Shown here in pieces: positions 1 through 7,005 of a DNA stretch of 19,210 nucleotides. Below the pieces are notes generated by a model. The model saw only the letters and a list, made by a program, of their open reading frames with translations. It was not told the origin of the DNA and did not search any database. Every line of letters starts with the position of its first letter. Within the stretch, counting starts at the first letter, position 1. A program made the translations under genes and the position numbers. Source of the DNA: Sedimentisphaerales bacterium (lineage in GTDB: Bacteria; Planctomycetota; Phycisphaerae; Sedimentisphaerales; SG8-4); contig JAFGCA010000672.1 in NCBI GenBank assembly GCA_016932895.1, positions 1 to 19,210 on the forward strand, read 5' to 3'.

Positions 1-47
1 CCTTCGTGATTTTTCCTCCCGAGAACGTACGTGCTTTTCGTATAGGG

Positions 48-104
48 ATATAAGCCCCTTCTTCAAGGAAATCACACCAACGATTTCTTTGAAGAATATA
101 AGCC
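48..104. repeat. Hairpin bracketed by 9-bp direct repeats
   Basis: Positions 59-73 and 82-96 form a 15-bp inverted repeat (TTCTTCAAGGAAATC against GATTTCTTTGAAGAA) with one G-T pair and an 8-nt loop. The direct repeat ATATAAGCC occurs on both sides, at 48-56 and 96-104. This could be a bidirectional terminator or the footprint of a small insertion. The rest of 1-280 shows no convincing gene; a 65-codon open frame at 89-286 overlaps the hairpin and looks random. Confidence 0.5.
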
Positions 105-282
105 TAATCTCCATTTTGCAAAACTCTTGTAAGGAATTAGCACTACGTCCGCCCATCGTCTCAGAATCGCGGCGTGCACCCCGGGAGGTTCACAACCTGG
201 ACCTCTGGCTCGCGCGGTCACCGAAAGACACCCTCCAGACAAGGGAAAAGCCGCACCCTGCCGCCGAGACCGCCTTTTTCAC

Positions 283-310
283 TTGACGCCGGACCGGAAT
301 TGGATATGAT
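283..310 (+). promoter_or_regulatory. Orphan sigma70-like promoter with AGTTAG half-site
   Basis: TTGACG (283-288), a 16-bp spacer and TATGAT (305-310) make a good sigma70-like promoter. It is followed at once by AGTTAG (311-316), the half-site of the palindromes found in the iron module. A further inverted repeat, TTAGCT-N10-AGCTAA, lies at 338-359. No convincing gene follows, only the repeat region. Confidence 0.35.
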
Positions 311-484
311 AGTTAGTTAGGCATCGGCTGCCCGCTGTTAGCTGTTAAGGGTTAGCTAAAATGAGACGAGTGTGGAATGGGAAATGGCAAACCGCACCGA
401 TAGGATGGGACATCAGGAAGGCGGCAGAACCGGTGGCCGCAGGCTTGGATGAGATGAATCGTAGACTGAAAACACTGAATACCC

Positions 485-505
485 AATCCCCAGGGTGGGG
501 ATTTT
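485..505 (+). terminator. Terminator-like hairpin
   Basis: AATCCCC (485-491) pairs with GGGGATT (497-503) across a 5-nt loop, followed by two more T residues. It resembles a weak intrinsic terminator just ahead of the tandem repeat, but could equally be part of the repeat's upstream flank. Confidence 0.3.
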
Positions 506-523
506 CGGTGCTCGGTGCGCCAA

Positions 524-815
524 ACAAAGCCAATTTGCCACACGAAACCCTCACCATGCGCAACGCAAGGCCGGCTCTCCGAAGGGCCGGTGCGCAAAAC
601 AAAGCCAATTTGCCACAGAAGACCCTCACCACGCACAGGGCAGGCCCGCCTCTCCGCAGGGCCGGTGCGCAAAACAAAGCCAATTTGCCACAGAAGACCC
701 TCACCACGCACAGGGCAGGCCCGCCTCTCCGCAGGGCTGGCGCGCCAAACAAAGCCAATTTGCGGCGTTTGTGGGCAGAAAACGAGGATTCGGCGAAAAA
801 ACAAAGCCAATTGGG
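524..815. repeat. 75-bp tandem repeat with ACAAAGCCAATTTG core
   Basis: The core ACAAAGCCAATTTG starts at 524, 599, 674 and 749, exactly 75 bp apart. A shortened fifth copy (ACAAAGCCAATTG) starts at 801. The units at 599-673 and 674-748 differ at about three positions; the unit at 524 is more diverged. Because 75 is divisible by 3, several frames stay open through the array and translate as repeated KTKPICHRRPSP, NKANLPQKTLTT or CAKQSQFATEDP strings. I recall such strings from Phycisphaerae hypothetical proteins, which suggests a DNA-level repeat family rather than a protein. There are no CRISPR-like variable spacers of 30-40 bp. Confidence 0.8.
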
Positions 816-898
816 GCCGATTCCGCGCGGGCCGGGGAAAGACCGGATGCCAGGGCCAAACTGCGGGGTCCTCGCCGGGGACTGGTGCCGAGAACGGC

Positions 899-1066
899 GG
901 GTTTCACGACCTTCGAACAACCTGCAAGACCGAGTGGTTCCAGCAGAGCATGACGCCGCATGAGGTCCAGAGACGCGCCGGCCACGCGCGCAGCGAGAAC
1001 ACGACGAAGTATTACGTTGCAATCAGGCAATCGATGATCGGGCGCACCAGAACGGCAATTACCAAG
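899..1066 (+). pseudogene. C-terminal remnant of a tyrosine recombinase/integrase
   Basis: The frame read from 899 contains HDLRTTC, then an AGHARSENTTKYY segment. This matches the C-terminal catalytic part of phage-type integrases: the HxLRxT box, the GH box and the tyrosine nucleophile within TTKYY. Nothing upstream in the frame looks like the rest of an integrase; it runs back into the 75-bp repeats. The downstream codons to 1201 also look non-coding. About 55 codons are recognisable, so I call it a decayed fragment. It lies about 120 bp from the 3' end of tRNA-Pro, a usual integration site for such elements. Confidence 0.65.
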
Positions 1067-1182
1067 CCGCTGGGCGGGAATTCTGTTGCAGATCTGTTGC
1101 AGGTGGGCCGAAACCCCGGATCAGCGGAGGGCTGTGAAATCGAGAGATACGCAAACTGCTGTAGCCAAAAAACTTACCACAA

Positions 1183-1256
1183 TCGGGGCGACTGGACTTG
1201 AACCAGCGACCTCTTGACCCCCAGTCAAGCGCGCTACCAAACTGCGCCACGCCCCG
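1183..1256 (-). tRNA. tRNA-Pro(GGG)
   Basis: The minus strand folds as a full cloverleaf of 74 nt without encoded CCA. The acceptor stem is CGGGGCG/CGCCCCG with discriminator A. The D stem is GCGC/GCGC, the anticodon stem CTTGA/TCAAG carries loop CTGGGGG (anticodon GGG), and the T arm is GCTGG-TTCAAGT-CCAGT. Its 3' end faces the integrase remnant. Confidence 0.95.
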
Positions 1257-1269
1257 AAGCGTTGCGAGC

Positions 1270-1298
1270 ATTGTAGTGCCACCGACGACGGCGAACAA
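1270..1298 (-). promoter_or_regulatory. Promoter of tRNA-Pro
   Basis: Read on the minus strand: TTGTTC (1293-1298), a 17-bp spacer and TACAAT (1270-1275), ending 13 bp before the first base of the tRNA. Spacing and position fit a sigma70-type tRNA promoter. Confidence 0.6.
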
Positions 1299-1414
1299 GC
1301 GCTTTTTTCGCGAAAATCGCCGTCGCGCGCCGAATTGGCGGCCGAAAACCCGAGAACTGCCCTGCCTCTGCCATGCAGGGGCCGGCAAAATATGGAAAAA
1401 ACCGCGATTCGGCG

Positions 1415-1444
1415 TTGACAAAGTTAGCCGCCCCTAACTATGAT
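1415..1444 (+). promoter_or_regulatory. Iron-module promoter with DtxR-type operator
   Basis: TTGACA (1415-1420) and TATGAT (1439-1444) are separated by 18 bp. The palindrome AGTTAG-CCGCCC-CTAACT (1422-1439) fills the spacer and touches the -10 box, so a bound repressor would block RNA polymerase. The next gene encodes a DtxR-family regulator, so autoregulation by iron or manganese is the likely logic. Related palindromes lie at 2247-2264 and 4527-4544. Confidence 0.75.
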
Positions 1445-1482
1445 AGGCGTAGTAGATTCAGACAAAAGGTGTTTGTGCGATC

Positions 1483-1977
1483 ATGAGTTCATTGACGACA
1501 GAAAAGCTCAGCGCTTCCCTGGAAGATTATCTGGAAGCCATTTTCAACCTGGCGAGCGATTCGCAGAGCGCCCGGAGCAAGGATATTGCCGAGACGCTGG
1601 GCGTGGCGCGTTCGTCGGTCACCGGGGCGCTGCAGGCCTTGAAGGAAAAGGGTCTGGCGAATTATCGCCCGTACGGGTGCATCACGCTGACCCGGCAGGG
1701 CCAGGCGGCGGCCGAGGAAGTCGTGCGAAAGCACAACATCCTCAAGTCCTTCTTCGTCAGCGTTCTCGGTGTGGACAAGGACGTGGCCCAGCAGGCCGCC
1801 TGCCAGGCCGAGCACGCGCTGGGGCCGGAGATCATCGGCAGGCTCCTGAGCTTTATCGAGTACGTCACCGCCAGCCAGAAAAACGGACACGATGTCGTCG
1901 GCGAATTCAGGAAGTTTCACGAAGCGCACCGGGCCAGGCGCCCCCAAGCACCGGCCCGTCAGGAAGGACGTCGATGA
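1483..1977 (+). CDS. DtxR/MntR-family metal-dependent regulator
   Basis: 164 aa. The N-terminal part has the family's opening EDYLEAIFNL, then a winged helix-turn-helix (residues about 20-70, with SKDIAETLGVARSSVTGAL). A dimerisation and metal-binding part follows, with HNILKSFF and ACQAEHAL, where His, Cys and Glu are the usual ligand types. The C-terminal SH3-like domain of long DtxR/IdeR proteins is absent; the tail is basic and probably disordered. Known members bind Fe2+ or Mn2+ and repress uptake genes. The operator in its own promoter and the feoA and feoB genes behind it point to iron. The start is ATG 1483 with AAAAGGTG upstream. Its TGA overlaps the feoA ATG in an ATGA arrangement, so the two are translationally coupled. 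Confidence 0.9.
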   Translation: MSSLTTEKLSASLEDYLEAIFNLASDSQSARSKDIAETLGVARSSVTGALQALKEKGLANYRPYGCITLTRQGQAAAEEVVRKHNILKSFFVSVLGVDKDVAQQAACQAEHALGPEIIGRLLSFIEYVTASQKNGHDVVGEFRKFHEAHRARRPQAPARQEGRR

Positions 1978-2210
1978 TAGTGGAAGATCAGGTCAGGCCG
2001 TTGTCGTCGGTAAAGGCAGGCAAGAAGGTCCTGCTCGTACGAATCGATGCCGGGCGCGGGCTCAACAGCCGGCTTGCATCCATGGGGCTCGTGGCCAACA
2101 CGCAAATAAAAGTCGTCAGCAACAGCCATCCCGGACCGTTTGTCATCATCGTCAAGGACACCCGAGTCATGCTCGGCCGGGGCATGGCCCACAAAATCAT
2201 GGTGAAATAG
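1974..2210 (+). CDS. feoA: Ferrous iron transport protein A
   Basis: 78 aa, the usual size of FeoA, a small cytoplasmic SH3-like protein that supports FeoB. Visible features are a short N-terminal stretch (PLSSVKAGKKVLLVRID), then RLASMGLVANTQIKVVS and the closing LGRGMAHKIMV strand, typical of the FeoA core domain. The start ATG overlaps the stop of the regulator gene by 4 nt. FeoA is homologous to the SH3-like domain fused to the C-terminus of long DtxR proteins; here regulator and FeoA are separate neighbours. FeoB follows after 87 bp that carry a structured regulatory segment. Confidence 0.92.
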   Translation: MIVEDQVRPLSSVKAGKKVLLVRIDAGRGLNSRLASMGLVANTQIKVVSNSHPGPFVIIVKDTRVMLGRGMAHKIMVK

Positions 2211-2224
2211 CACGAGAAGCGAAG

Positions 2225-2274
2225 GGTGGCTTTTTTTTGCCGCCCAAGTTCGCCCCGGCTAACTTTGGGCGGTT
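2225..2274 (+). promoter_or_regulatory. feoA-feoB intergenic structure and second DtxR-type operator
   Basis: The palindrome AGTTCG-CCCCGG-CTAACT (2247-2264) matches 11 of 12 bases of the half-sites in the module's promoter. It lies inside a larger inverted repeat, CCGCCCAAGTT (2240-2250) against AACTTTGGGCGG (2261-2272). The same GCCGCCC can also pair with GGGTGGC (2224-2230) across a T8 loop, so two hairpins exclude each other. This may be an internal operator, an attenuator or an mRNA processing site that sets FeoA:FeoB levels. I see no convincing separate promoter. Confidence 0.55.
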
Positions 2275-2297
2275 TCTCTCTACGCAGAAGGGTCGGT

Positions 2298-4361
2298 ATG
2301 AAGCAAATCACAGTGGCCCTGGCGGGCAATCCCAACAGCGGCAAAAGCAGTATCTTCAACATGCTGACCGGTGCGCGGCAACATGTGGGGAATTATCCCG
2401 GCGTCACCGTCGAGAAGAAGGAAGGATACTGCACCCACAAGGGCTACGCGATCACGATCGTCGACCTGCCCGGCACGTACAGCCTGACGGCCTACTCGAC
2501 GGAGGAGATGATCGCGCGCCGCTTCATCCTCGAGGAAAACCCCGACGTCGTGGTGGACGTCCTCGATGCCTCCAACATCGAACGCAACCTGTACCTGGGA
2601 ACCCAGATCATCGAGATGAACGTTCCTCTGGTCTTTGCATTCAACATGAGCGATGTAGCCAAGCGGCGCGGCCTGACCTTCGACCTGCAGCAGTTGTCGC
2701 GCTTGCTGGAGGCTCGCATCGTGCCGACCGTGGGAAACAAGGGCGAAGGCGGGCCCGCCCTGCTGGAGGCGATCGTGGAGACGGCAGCCGAAGGCAAGAC
2801 GGCGCGCACGCACAAGGTCACCTACGGCAGCGAAATCGAAGAGGAGCTGGCCAAGATCGGACAGAGCGTCCGGGAACACGAGAAACCGCTCGCCGAGAAA
2901 TACGGCGCCCGCTGGCTGGCGGTCAAGCTCCTGGAGCAGGATCGGGACATCATCGAAAAGACCGGTGCCCCTGAGGTTTCGGAGGCCGCCAATCGAAGCA
3001 CCGAGCACTTACGAACGATCTTCCACGACGAAGCGGAGATCGTCATGGCCGACCGCCGCTACGGCTTCATCTCCGGCGCCTGCCAGGAGACGATCCGCAG
3101 TTCCGTCGAGCTGCGACACGACACCAGCGACACCATCGACGCCGTGGTCACCAACCGCATCCTGGGCCTGCCCATCTTCCTGGCGCTGATGTACGCCGTC
3201 TTCTTCCTGACGTTCACGCTCGGCAAGTACCCGATGGGCTGGCTGGAGACCCTCTTCGGGTGGGCCGGCGCGGCGATCGTCCATCACTGGCCCGCCGACA
3301 GCGCCCTGTGGCTGCGCTCCCTGCTCGTGGACGGGGTCATCGGCGGAGTCGGCGGAGTCCTGGTCTTCCTGCCCAACATCCTGATTCTGTTCATGGCCAT
3401 CGCCCTGCTCGAAGATTCGGGCTACATGGCCCGGGCGGCGTTCGTGATGGACCGGATCATGCATAAGATCGGTCTGCACGGCAAGAGCTTCATCCCGATG
3501 CTTATCGGCTTCGGCTGCTCGGTGCCCGCGATCATGGCCACGCGCATCCTGGAGAACCGGCGCAGCCGGCTCACGACCATCATGGTGATTCCGCTGATGA
3601 GCTGCGGGGCACGATTGACGATCTACTCGCTGTTCATCCCGGCGTTCTTCGCCCAGGCATGGCGCGGCCCCGTCTTATGGATCGTATACCTCATCGGAAT
3701 CGTCCTCGGCATCGTCGCGGCCAAGGTGCTGCGTCTGACGGTCTTCAAAGGCGAGACGACGCCCTTCGTGATGGAGCTGCCCCCCTACCGCATGCCGACG
3801 GCCAAGGGGATTCTCATCCACACCTGGCAGCGCGGCTGGATGTACCTGCGCAAGGCCGGCACGATCATTCTGGCCGCCTCGGTCATCCTCTGGGCGCTGG
3901 CCAACTTCCCCAAGCCCGGCCCGGAAACGCTGGCGGGCCTAAACGCCGAACAGGCGCGACAGACCAACCTCGCGCATTCGGTCGTCGGCCGGCTGGGCCG
4001 AGCTATAGAGCCCGCCCTCAAGCCGCTTGGCTTCGACTGGAAGATCGGCACCGCCCTGATCGGAGCGTTGCCGGCCAAGGAGCTCTTCGTCTCGCAGATG
4101 GGCATCGTCTACGCCGTCGGCGAGGCCGACGAGAGCACTTCCACCCTAAGCGAAAGACTCCGCGCCGCCTACACGCCGCTGACCGGCTTTTGCGTCATGC
4201 TCTTCTGCCTCATCAGCGCCCCCTGCATCGCCACCATCGCCATGACCCGCCAGGAAACCCATTCCTGGCGCTGGGCGTTCTTCCAGTTCTTCGGCCTCAC
4301 CGCCCTGGCCTACGTTACAACGTTGATCGTCTATCAGGTCGGGAGGTTCATGGGAGGTTGA
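2298..4361 (+). CDS. feoB: Ferrous iron transporter FeoB
   Basis: 687 aa, an inner-membrane Fe2+ importer with an N-terminal G domain. G1 is GNPNSGKS (residues 10-17), G2 GVTVE (35-39), G3 DLPG (56-59) and G4 NMSD (116-119). A helical linker (about 170-270) leads to the membrane part, with the conserved Gate segments: FLPNILILFMAIALLEDSGY, MARAAFVMDRIM and IPMLIGFGCSVPAI, including the Cys in GCSVP. A second Gate copy follows near ALIGALPAKELFVSQM. The start is ATG 2298 with AAGGGT upstream; an in-frame extension back to 2226 would run through the intergenic hairpin and lacks the family sequence. It is the third gene of the iron operon. Confidence 0.96.
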   Translation: MKQITVALAGNPNSGKSSIFNMLTGARQHVGNYPGVTVEKKEGYCTHKGYAITIVDLPGTYSLTAYSTEEMIARRFILEENPDVVVDVLDASNIERNLYLGTQIIEMNVPLVFAFNMSDVAKRRGLTFDLQQLSRLLEARIVPTVGNKGEGGPALLEAIVETAAEGKTARTHKVTYGSEIEEELAKIGQSVREHEKPLAEKYGARWLAVKLLEQDRDIIEKTGAPEVSEAANRSTEHLRTIFHDEAEIVMADRRYGFISGACQETIRSSVELRHDTSDTIDAVVTNRILGLPIFLALMYAVFFLTFTLGKYPMGWLETLFGWAGAAIVHHWPADSALWLRSLLVDGVIGGVGGVLVFLPNILILFMAIALLEDSGYMARAAFVMDRIMHKIGLHGKSFIPMLIGFGCSVPAIMATRILENRRSRLTTIMVIPLMSCGARLTIYSLFIPAFFAQAWRGPVLWIVYLIGIVLGIVAAKVLRLTVFKGETTPFVMELPPYRMPTAKGILIHTWQRGWMYLRKAGTIILAASVILWALANFPKPGPETLAGLNAEQARQTNLAHSVVGRLGRAIEPALKPLGFDWKIGTALIGALPAKELFVSQMGIVYAVGEADESTSTLSERLRAAYTPLTGFCVMLFCLISAPCIATIAMTRQETHSWRWAFFQFFGLTALAYVTTLIVYQVGRFMGG

Positions 4362-4526
4362 TGGGGGCAGACCCGTTCACGTCTCTGATACACCGGATCG
4401 ATCGCGTGTCTGAGGGTCGTGACACCACGCTGGCGTCGTGCCGTTCCCACGGGACCAGGTCGACACGACGCAAATCCAAATGAGAGACCACGGGAACAAG
4501 CGCACCGGGACTTTCTCCTGGCACAA

Positions 4527-4544
4527 AGTTAGGCCAGGCTAACT
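4527..4544 (+). promoter_or_regulatory. Third DtxR-type operator, upstream of the porin
   Basis: AGTTAG-GCCAGG-CTAACT, with perfect 6-bp half-sites and the same N6 spacing as the operator at 1422-1439. It lies 72 bp upstream of the OprB-like gene. I cannot place clear -35 and -10 boxes around it. The rest of the gap 4362-4615 holds no gene. Confidence 0.65.
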
Positions 4545-4615
4545 CCCGTGGGGCCGCCCTGCATTTTCGGGCCTTTTGTAGTGATGTTTTCAATGGCAAA
4601 TGGAGATTCGACGGA

Positions 4616-5866
4616 ATGATGCACCGCACGATGTTCGCCGTTGCGATGGCGCTGACCGGCCTTCCCGTTGCAATGGAGGCAGAAACGCGCACGACAGAAG
4701 GGCCTTTCCGAAAGCGATCCATTTTGGGCGCGCACGACCCGACCATGGGCGAGAACCGTATTCTGCGCAGTGTTGCGGCCCAGTTCGGTCTGACGCAGGT
4801 GTACCAGCAGGCTGTCCACGAGGGCCGAAGCGTAAGCGAAAGAGACGGACGTTATGCCGGCAGCTACGACCTTGAATCGCAGATCGATCTGGGTGTAGCC
4901 GCGGGTCTTGAGGATACGAAGCTCCACCTGCTTCTCGAAGGCGGCTGGCCCGAGGCCGGTGGGATCGATAACGCCTCCGTTGGGAGCTATTTCGGCGTAA
5001 ACGCTGACGCTATCGAGGGCGAGTGGACCAGCTTGTCCGAATTATGGCTCGAACATTCTGTATCCGGCGGCAGCCTCCTGTTTCGAGCCGGGAAGATCGA
5101 TTTGACGGGAGGATTTCAATGCCGGGGCTGCGAAGGCGGGTTTGACGGAAACCTCTACGCCAACGACGAAACGGGCCAATTCCTCAACGGCGCGTTGATC
5201 AACAATCCTACCATTGCCTTTCCCGACAACACGCTGGGTCTGGCTCTGCTCGCCAGCCCGGCGCGCCCCTGGCATCTCGGCCTGGCAGTAGCCATGCGCG
5301 ACTGCCCCGAGCAGGAGAACGATCTCGTGTCCTGGGGATCGGCCGAGGAAGGTCTCTTCGCCATTTTCGAGACGAGTTTTGAGCCCAAGCCGACATCAGA
5401 CCGCCGGTGCGGAGCAGGTCAGTATCGAGCCGGCATGTGGTGGGCGACCCAGGGAGAGAAGGCCGCATCAGCCGAAGCATCCAATGGCTTCTACCTGAGC
5501 GTCAGTCAGCCCCTGCCGTACGCCGTGGGCACCGCCGAAGGCCTGGGCCTGTTTGCCCGAGCCGGCTGGGCCGACGGGCCGGGGGCCGAGATGGAGAGCT
5601 TCTGGAGCGTAGGTGTGCAATGCGAAGGCCTGTGGCAGAGCGACGACGTCCTGGGGCTGGGTCTGGCACGCGGCCGCTTCGCCAACGCCCCCATTCCCAA
5701 CGCACCGCAGGGAGACGAAACGGCACTTGAGCTATATTACAATCTCCCGGTCCGCGACGGCCTCAACCTCAGCCCCAGCGTTCAGTACGTCGCCGATCCC
5801 GGCGGCGCCCACGGCGAAGACGACGCCATCGTCCTGGCCCTGCGTCTCCACATGCTGTTCGACTGA
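4616..5866 (+). CDS. OprB-like outer-membrane porin, probably metal-regulated
   Basis: 416 aa. The N-terminus is a signal peptide (hydrophobic core about residues 5-20, cleavage near AMEAE). The body is rich in alternating hydrophobic residues, Gly and aromatics, as in a beta barrel. Family signs of OprB-type porins are TQVYQQ near residue 60, YAGSYDLESQIDL, LLFRAGKIDLTGGF, and the C-terminal ELYY and QYVADPGG segments ending in LHMLF. OprB porins were described for carbohydrates, but the operator upstream and position behind feoB suggest iron-limited expression and perhaps diffusion of a metal or metal complex. The start codons ATG 4616 and 4619 are both possible, with TGGAG upstream. The gene converges on the pilin gene with 22 bp between them. 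Confidence 0.75.
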   Translation: MMHRTMFAVAMALTGLPVAMEAETRTTEGPFRKRSILGAHDPTMGENRILRSVAAQFGLTQVYQQAVHEGRSVSERDGRYAGSYDLESQIDLGVAAGLEDTKLHLLLEGGWPEAGGIDNASVGSYFGVNADAIEGEWTSLSELWLEHSVSGGSLLFRAGKIDLTGGFQCRGCEGGFDGNLYANDETGQFLNGALINNPTIAFPDNTLGLALLASPARPWHLGLAVAMRDCPEQENDLVSWGSAEEGLFAIFETSFEPKPTSDRRCGAGQYRAGMWWATQGEKAASAEASNGFYLSVSQPLPYAVGTAEGLGLFARAGWADGPGAEMESFWSVGVQCEGLWQSDDVLGLGLARGRFANAPIPNAPQGDETALELYYNLPVRDGLNLSPSVQYVADPGGAHGEDDAIVLALRLHMLFD

Positions 5867-5888
5867 CCTCCCGGAGGCCGGCAACACA

Positions 5889-6746
5889 TCAGTAGTCCTT
5901 GAATCCGCGCATCCATTCGGGCCAGTCCTCGGGTTGGACGCCGCCGGCTTTGGTCCAGGGGCCGCTGGTGTCGTAAACCCGATGCCACTTGAGCGTCCAA
6001 AGCTCCTTGAAACCCACCTTCCGCACGGACCAATCCAGGAAGAGGCCGTTAACGTACCCGTCGTGCCGGTTGATGTAGAAAACATATTGGTGGGACTCTT
6101 TTCTGGGCGGCCGGTCTCCATCCCGGGGATTCCCTCCCGTGCTCGAACAGTCGAGAAGAACGGGAATTGCGGATTTGCCTCGAAGGCTGAAAACGTCCAG
6201 GACGGTCCCACGACTGGGGCGATCGGTGAACCCGCTGAACAGGTACCGATTCAGCCCGTAGCTGCCGCGGAACGACGGAGGCGGATTCGTGATCTCCCAG
6301 GCTGTGAAGGTCCATCCCGGTGTCCCTTCCACGCTGGCATCGATGGAGCCGAAGGGGGCGCTTTGATAGAATTCTCCTCCTTCCGGGTCCGACTTGACAG
6401 CCATGGGACAACAGGCGATCTCTTGCGTGGGGAAGCCGTGAATGGAGTTTGCAGCCGCGTTGGGATCGCCCCCCGGGAACGCGCCGCGAAGAAGCCATAC
6501 GCCCCACCCGCCGAGACCGTGGGCGGGAAAGCGTCCCTCGCAATCCTCCACGTACAGGGCCAGCGCCCCGCCCCACTGGCGCAACTGCGACCGGCAAACC
6601 ACGTTTCTCGCCTGCTTGCGCACCCGCGACAGCGCCGGCAGCAAGATCGCCATCAGCAGCGCGATGACCGCAATCACCACCAGCAACTCGATCAATGTAA
6701 AACCCGCGAAACGCCTTTTTCTTGGACACATTCTCCTTCCGCTCAT
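5889..6746 (-). CDS. Pseudopilin-like protein with prepilin N-terminus
   Basis: 285 aa. A basic leader, RRFAG, precedes FTLIELLVVIAVIALLMAILLPAL, the class III prepilin signal. Cleavage is expected after Gly15, giving a mature N-terminal Phe with Glu at position 5. The rest is a large extracytoplasmic domain with Cys pairs (CRSQ, CPMA). It ends in the HDGYVNGLFLDWSVRKVG and LWTLKWHR segments that I know from the many planctomycete proteins of this type (related to the DUF1559/type II pseudopilin group). The start at 6746 is preferred because GGGAG lies 6 nt upstream; an extension to 6773 has no ribosome-binding site. Its own role is unknown. Confidence 0.85.
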   Translation of the reverse strand: MSGRRMCPRKRRFAGFTLIELLVVIAVIALLMAILLPALSRVRKQARNVVCRSQLRQWGGALALYVEDCEGRFPAHGLGGWGVWLLRGAFPGGDPNAAANSIHGFPTQEIACCPMAVKSDPEGGEFYQSAPFGSIDASVEGTPGWTFTAWEITNPPPSFRGSYGLNRYLFSGFTDRPSRGTVLDVFSLRGKSAIPVLLDCSSTGGNPRDGDRPPRKESHQYVFYINRHDGYVNGLFLDWSVRKVGFKELWTLKWHRVYDTSGPWTKAGGVQPEDWPEWMRGFKDY

Positions 6747-6869
6747 GGCCGCTCCCTGTCGATGCTGGCGCATACTACCGGCCTGCGAGCCGCCGAATCA
6801 GTACGAAACGGGGCCGGGCCGCTCTATATATGTTTGGCCAGAAGCGCAAATGTGACGGGCCGTTCCCTG

Positions 6870-6888
6870 TTTTTTTTGCCTTTTTTTT
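6870..6888 (-). promoter_or_regulatory. Two A8 tracts upstream of the pseudopilin gene
   Basis: On the minus strand two runs of eight A start 11 bp apart (6881-6888 and 6870-6877), near one helical turn, which favours intrinsic bending. They lie about 40 bp upstream of a TATATA-rich stretch (near 6820-6830) that may be the -10 region of the pseudopilin gene. Confidence 0.35.
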
Positions 6889-6929
6889 ACCGGAGATTAA
6901 CACATGGAGCGCGTGCGGGACGGGAAACA

Positions 6930-6964
6930 GCCTCGCCCGCGTGCCATCTTCCGGCAGGCGAGGC
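6930..6964 (-). terminator. Terminator-like hairpin after the metal ABC operon
   Basis: On the minus strand GCCTCGCC (6957-6964) pairs with GGCGAGGC (6930-6937). An inner stem, TGCC/GGCA, extends the hairpin. Only TGTTT follows, so the U tract is weak. It lies about 40 bp past the stop of the last permease gene. Confidence 0.4.
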
Positions 6965-7005
6965 CGCATATCGGCGCCGATTGTATGCGACGAGGCTTGC
7001 TTCGA

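Noticed and set aside
524..815. CRISPR array
   Set aside because: The whole 75-bp unit repeats; there are no short repeats separated by unique spacers and no cas genes.
345..1201. Several overlapping frames through the repeat region as repeat proteins
   Set aside because: Frames on both strands are open because the unit length is a multiple of three; none has a ribosome-binding site or codon bias that singles it out.
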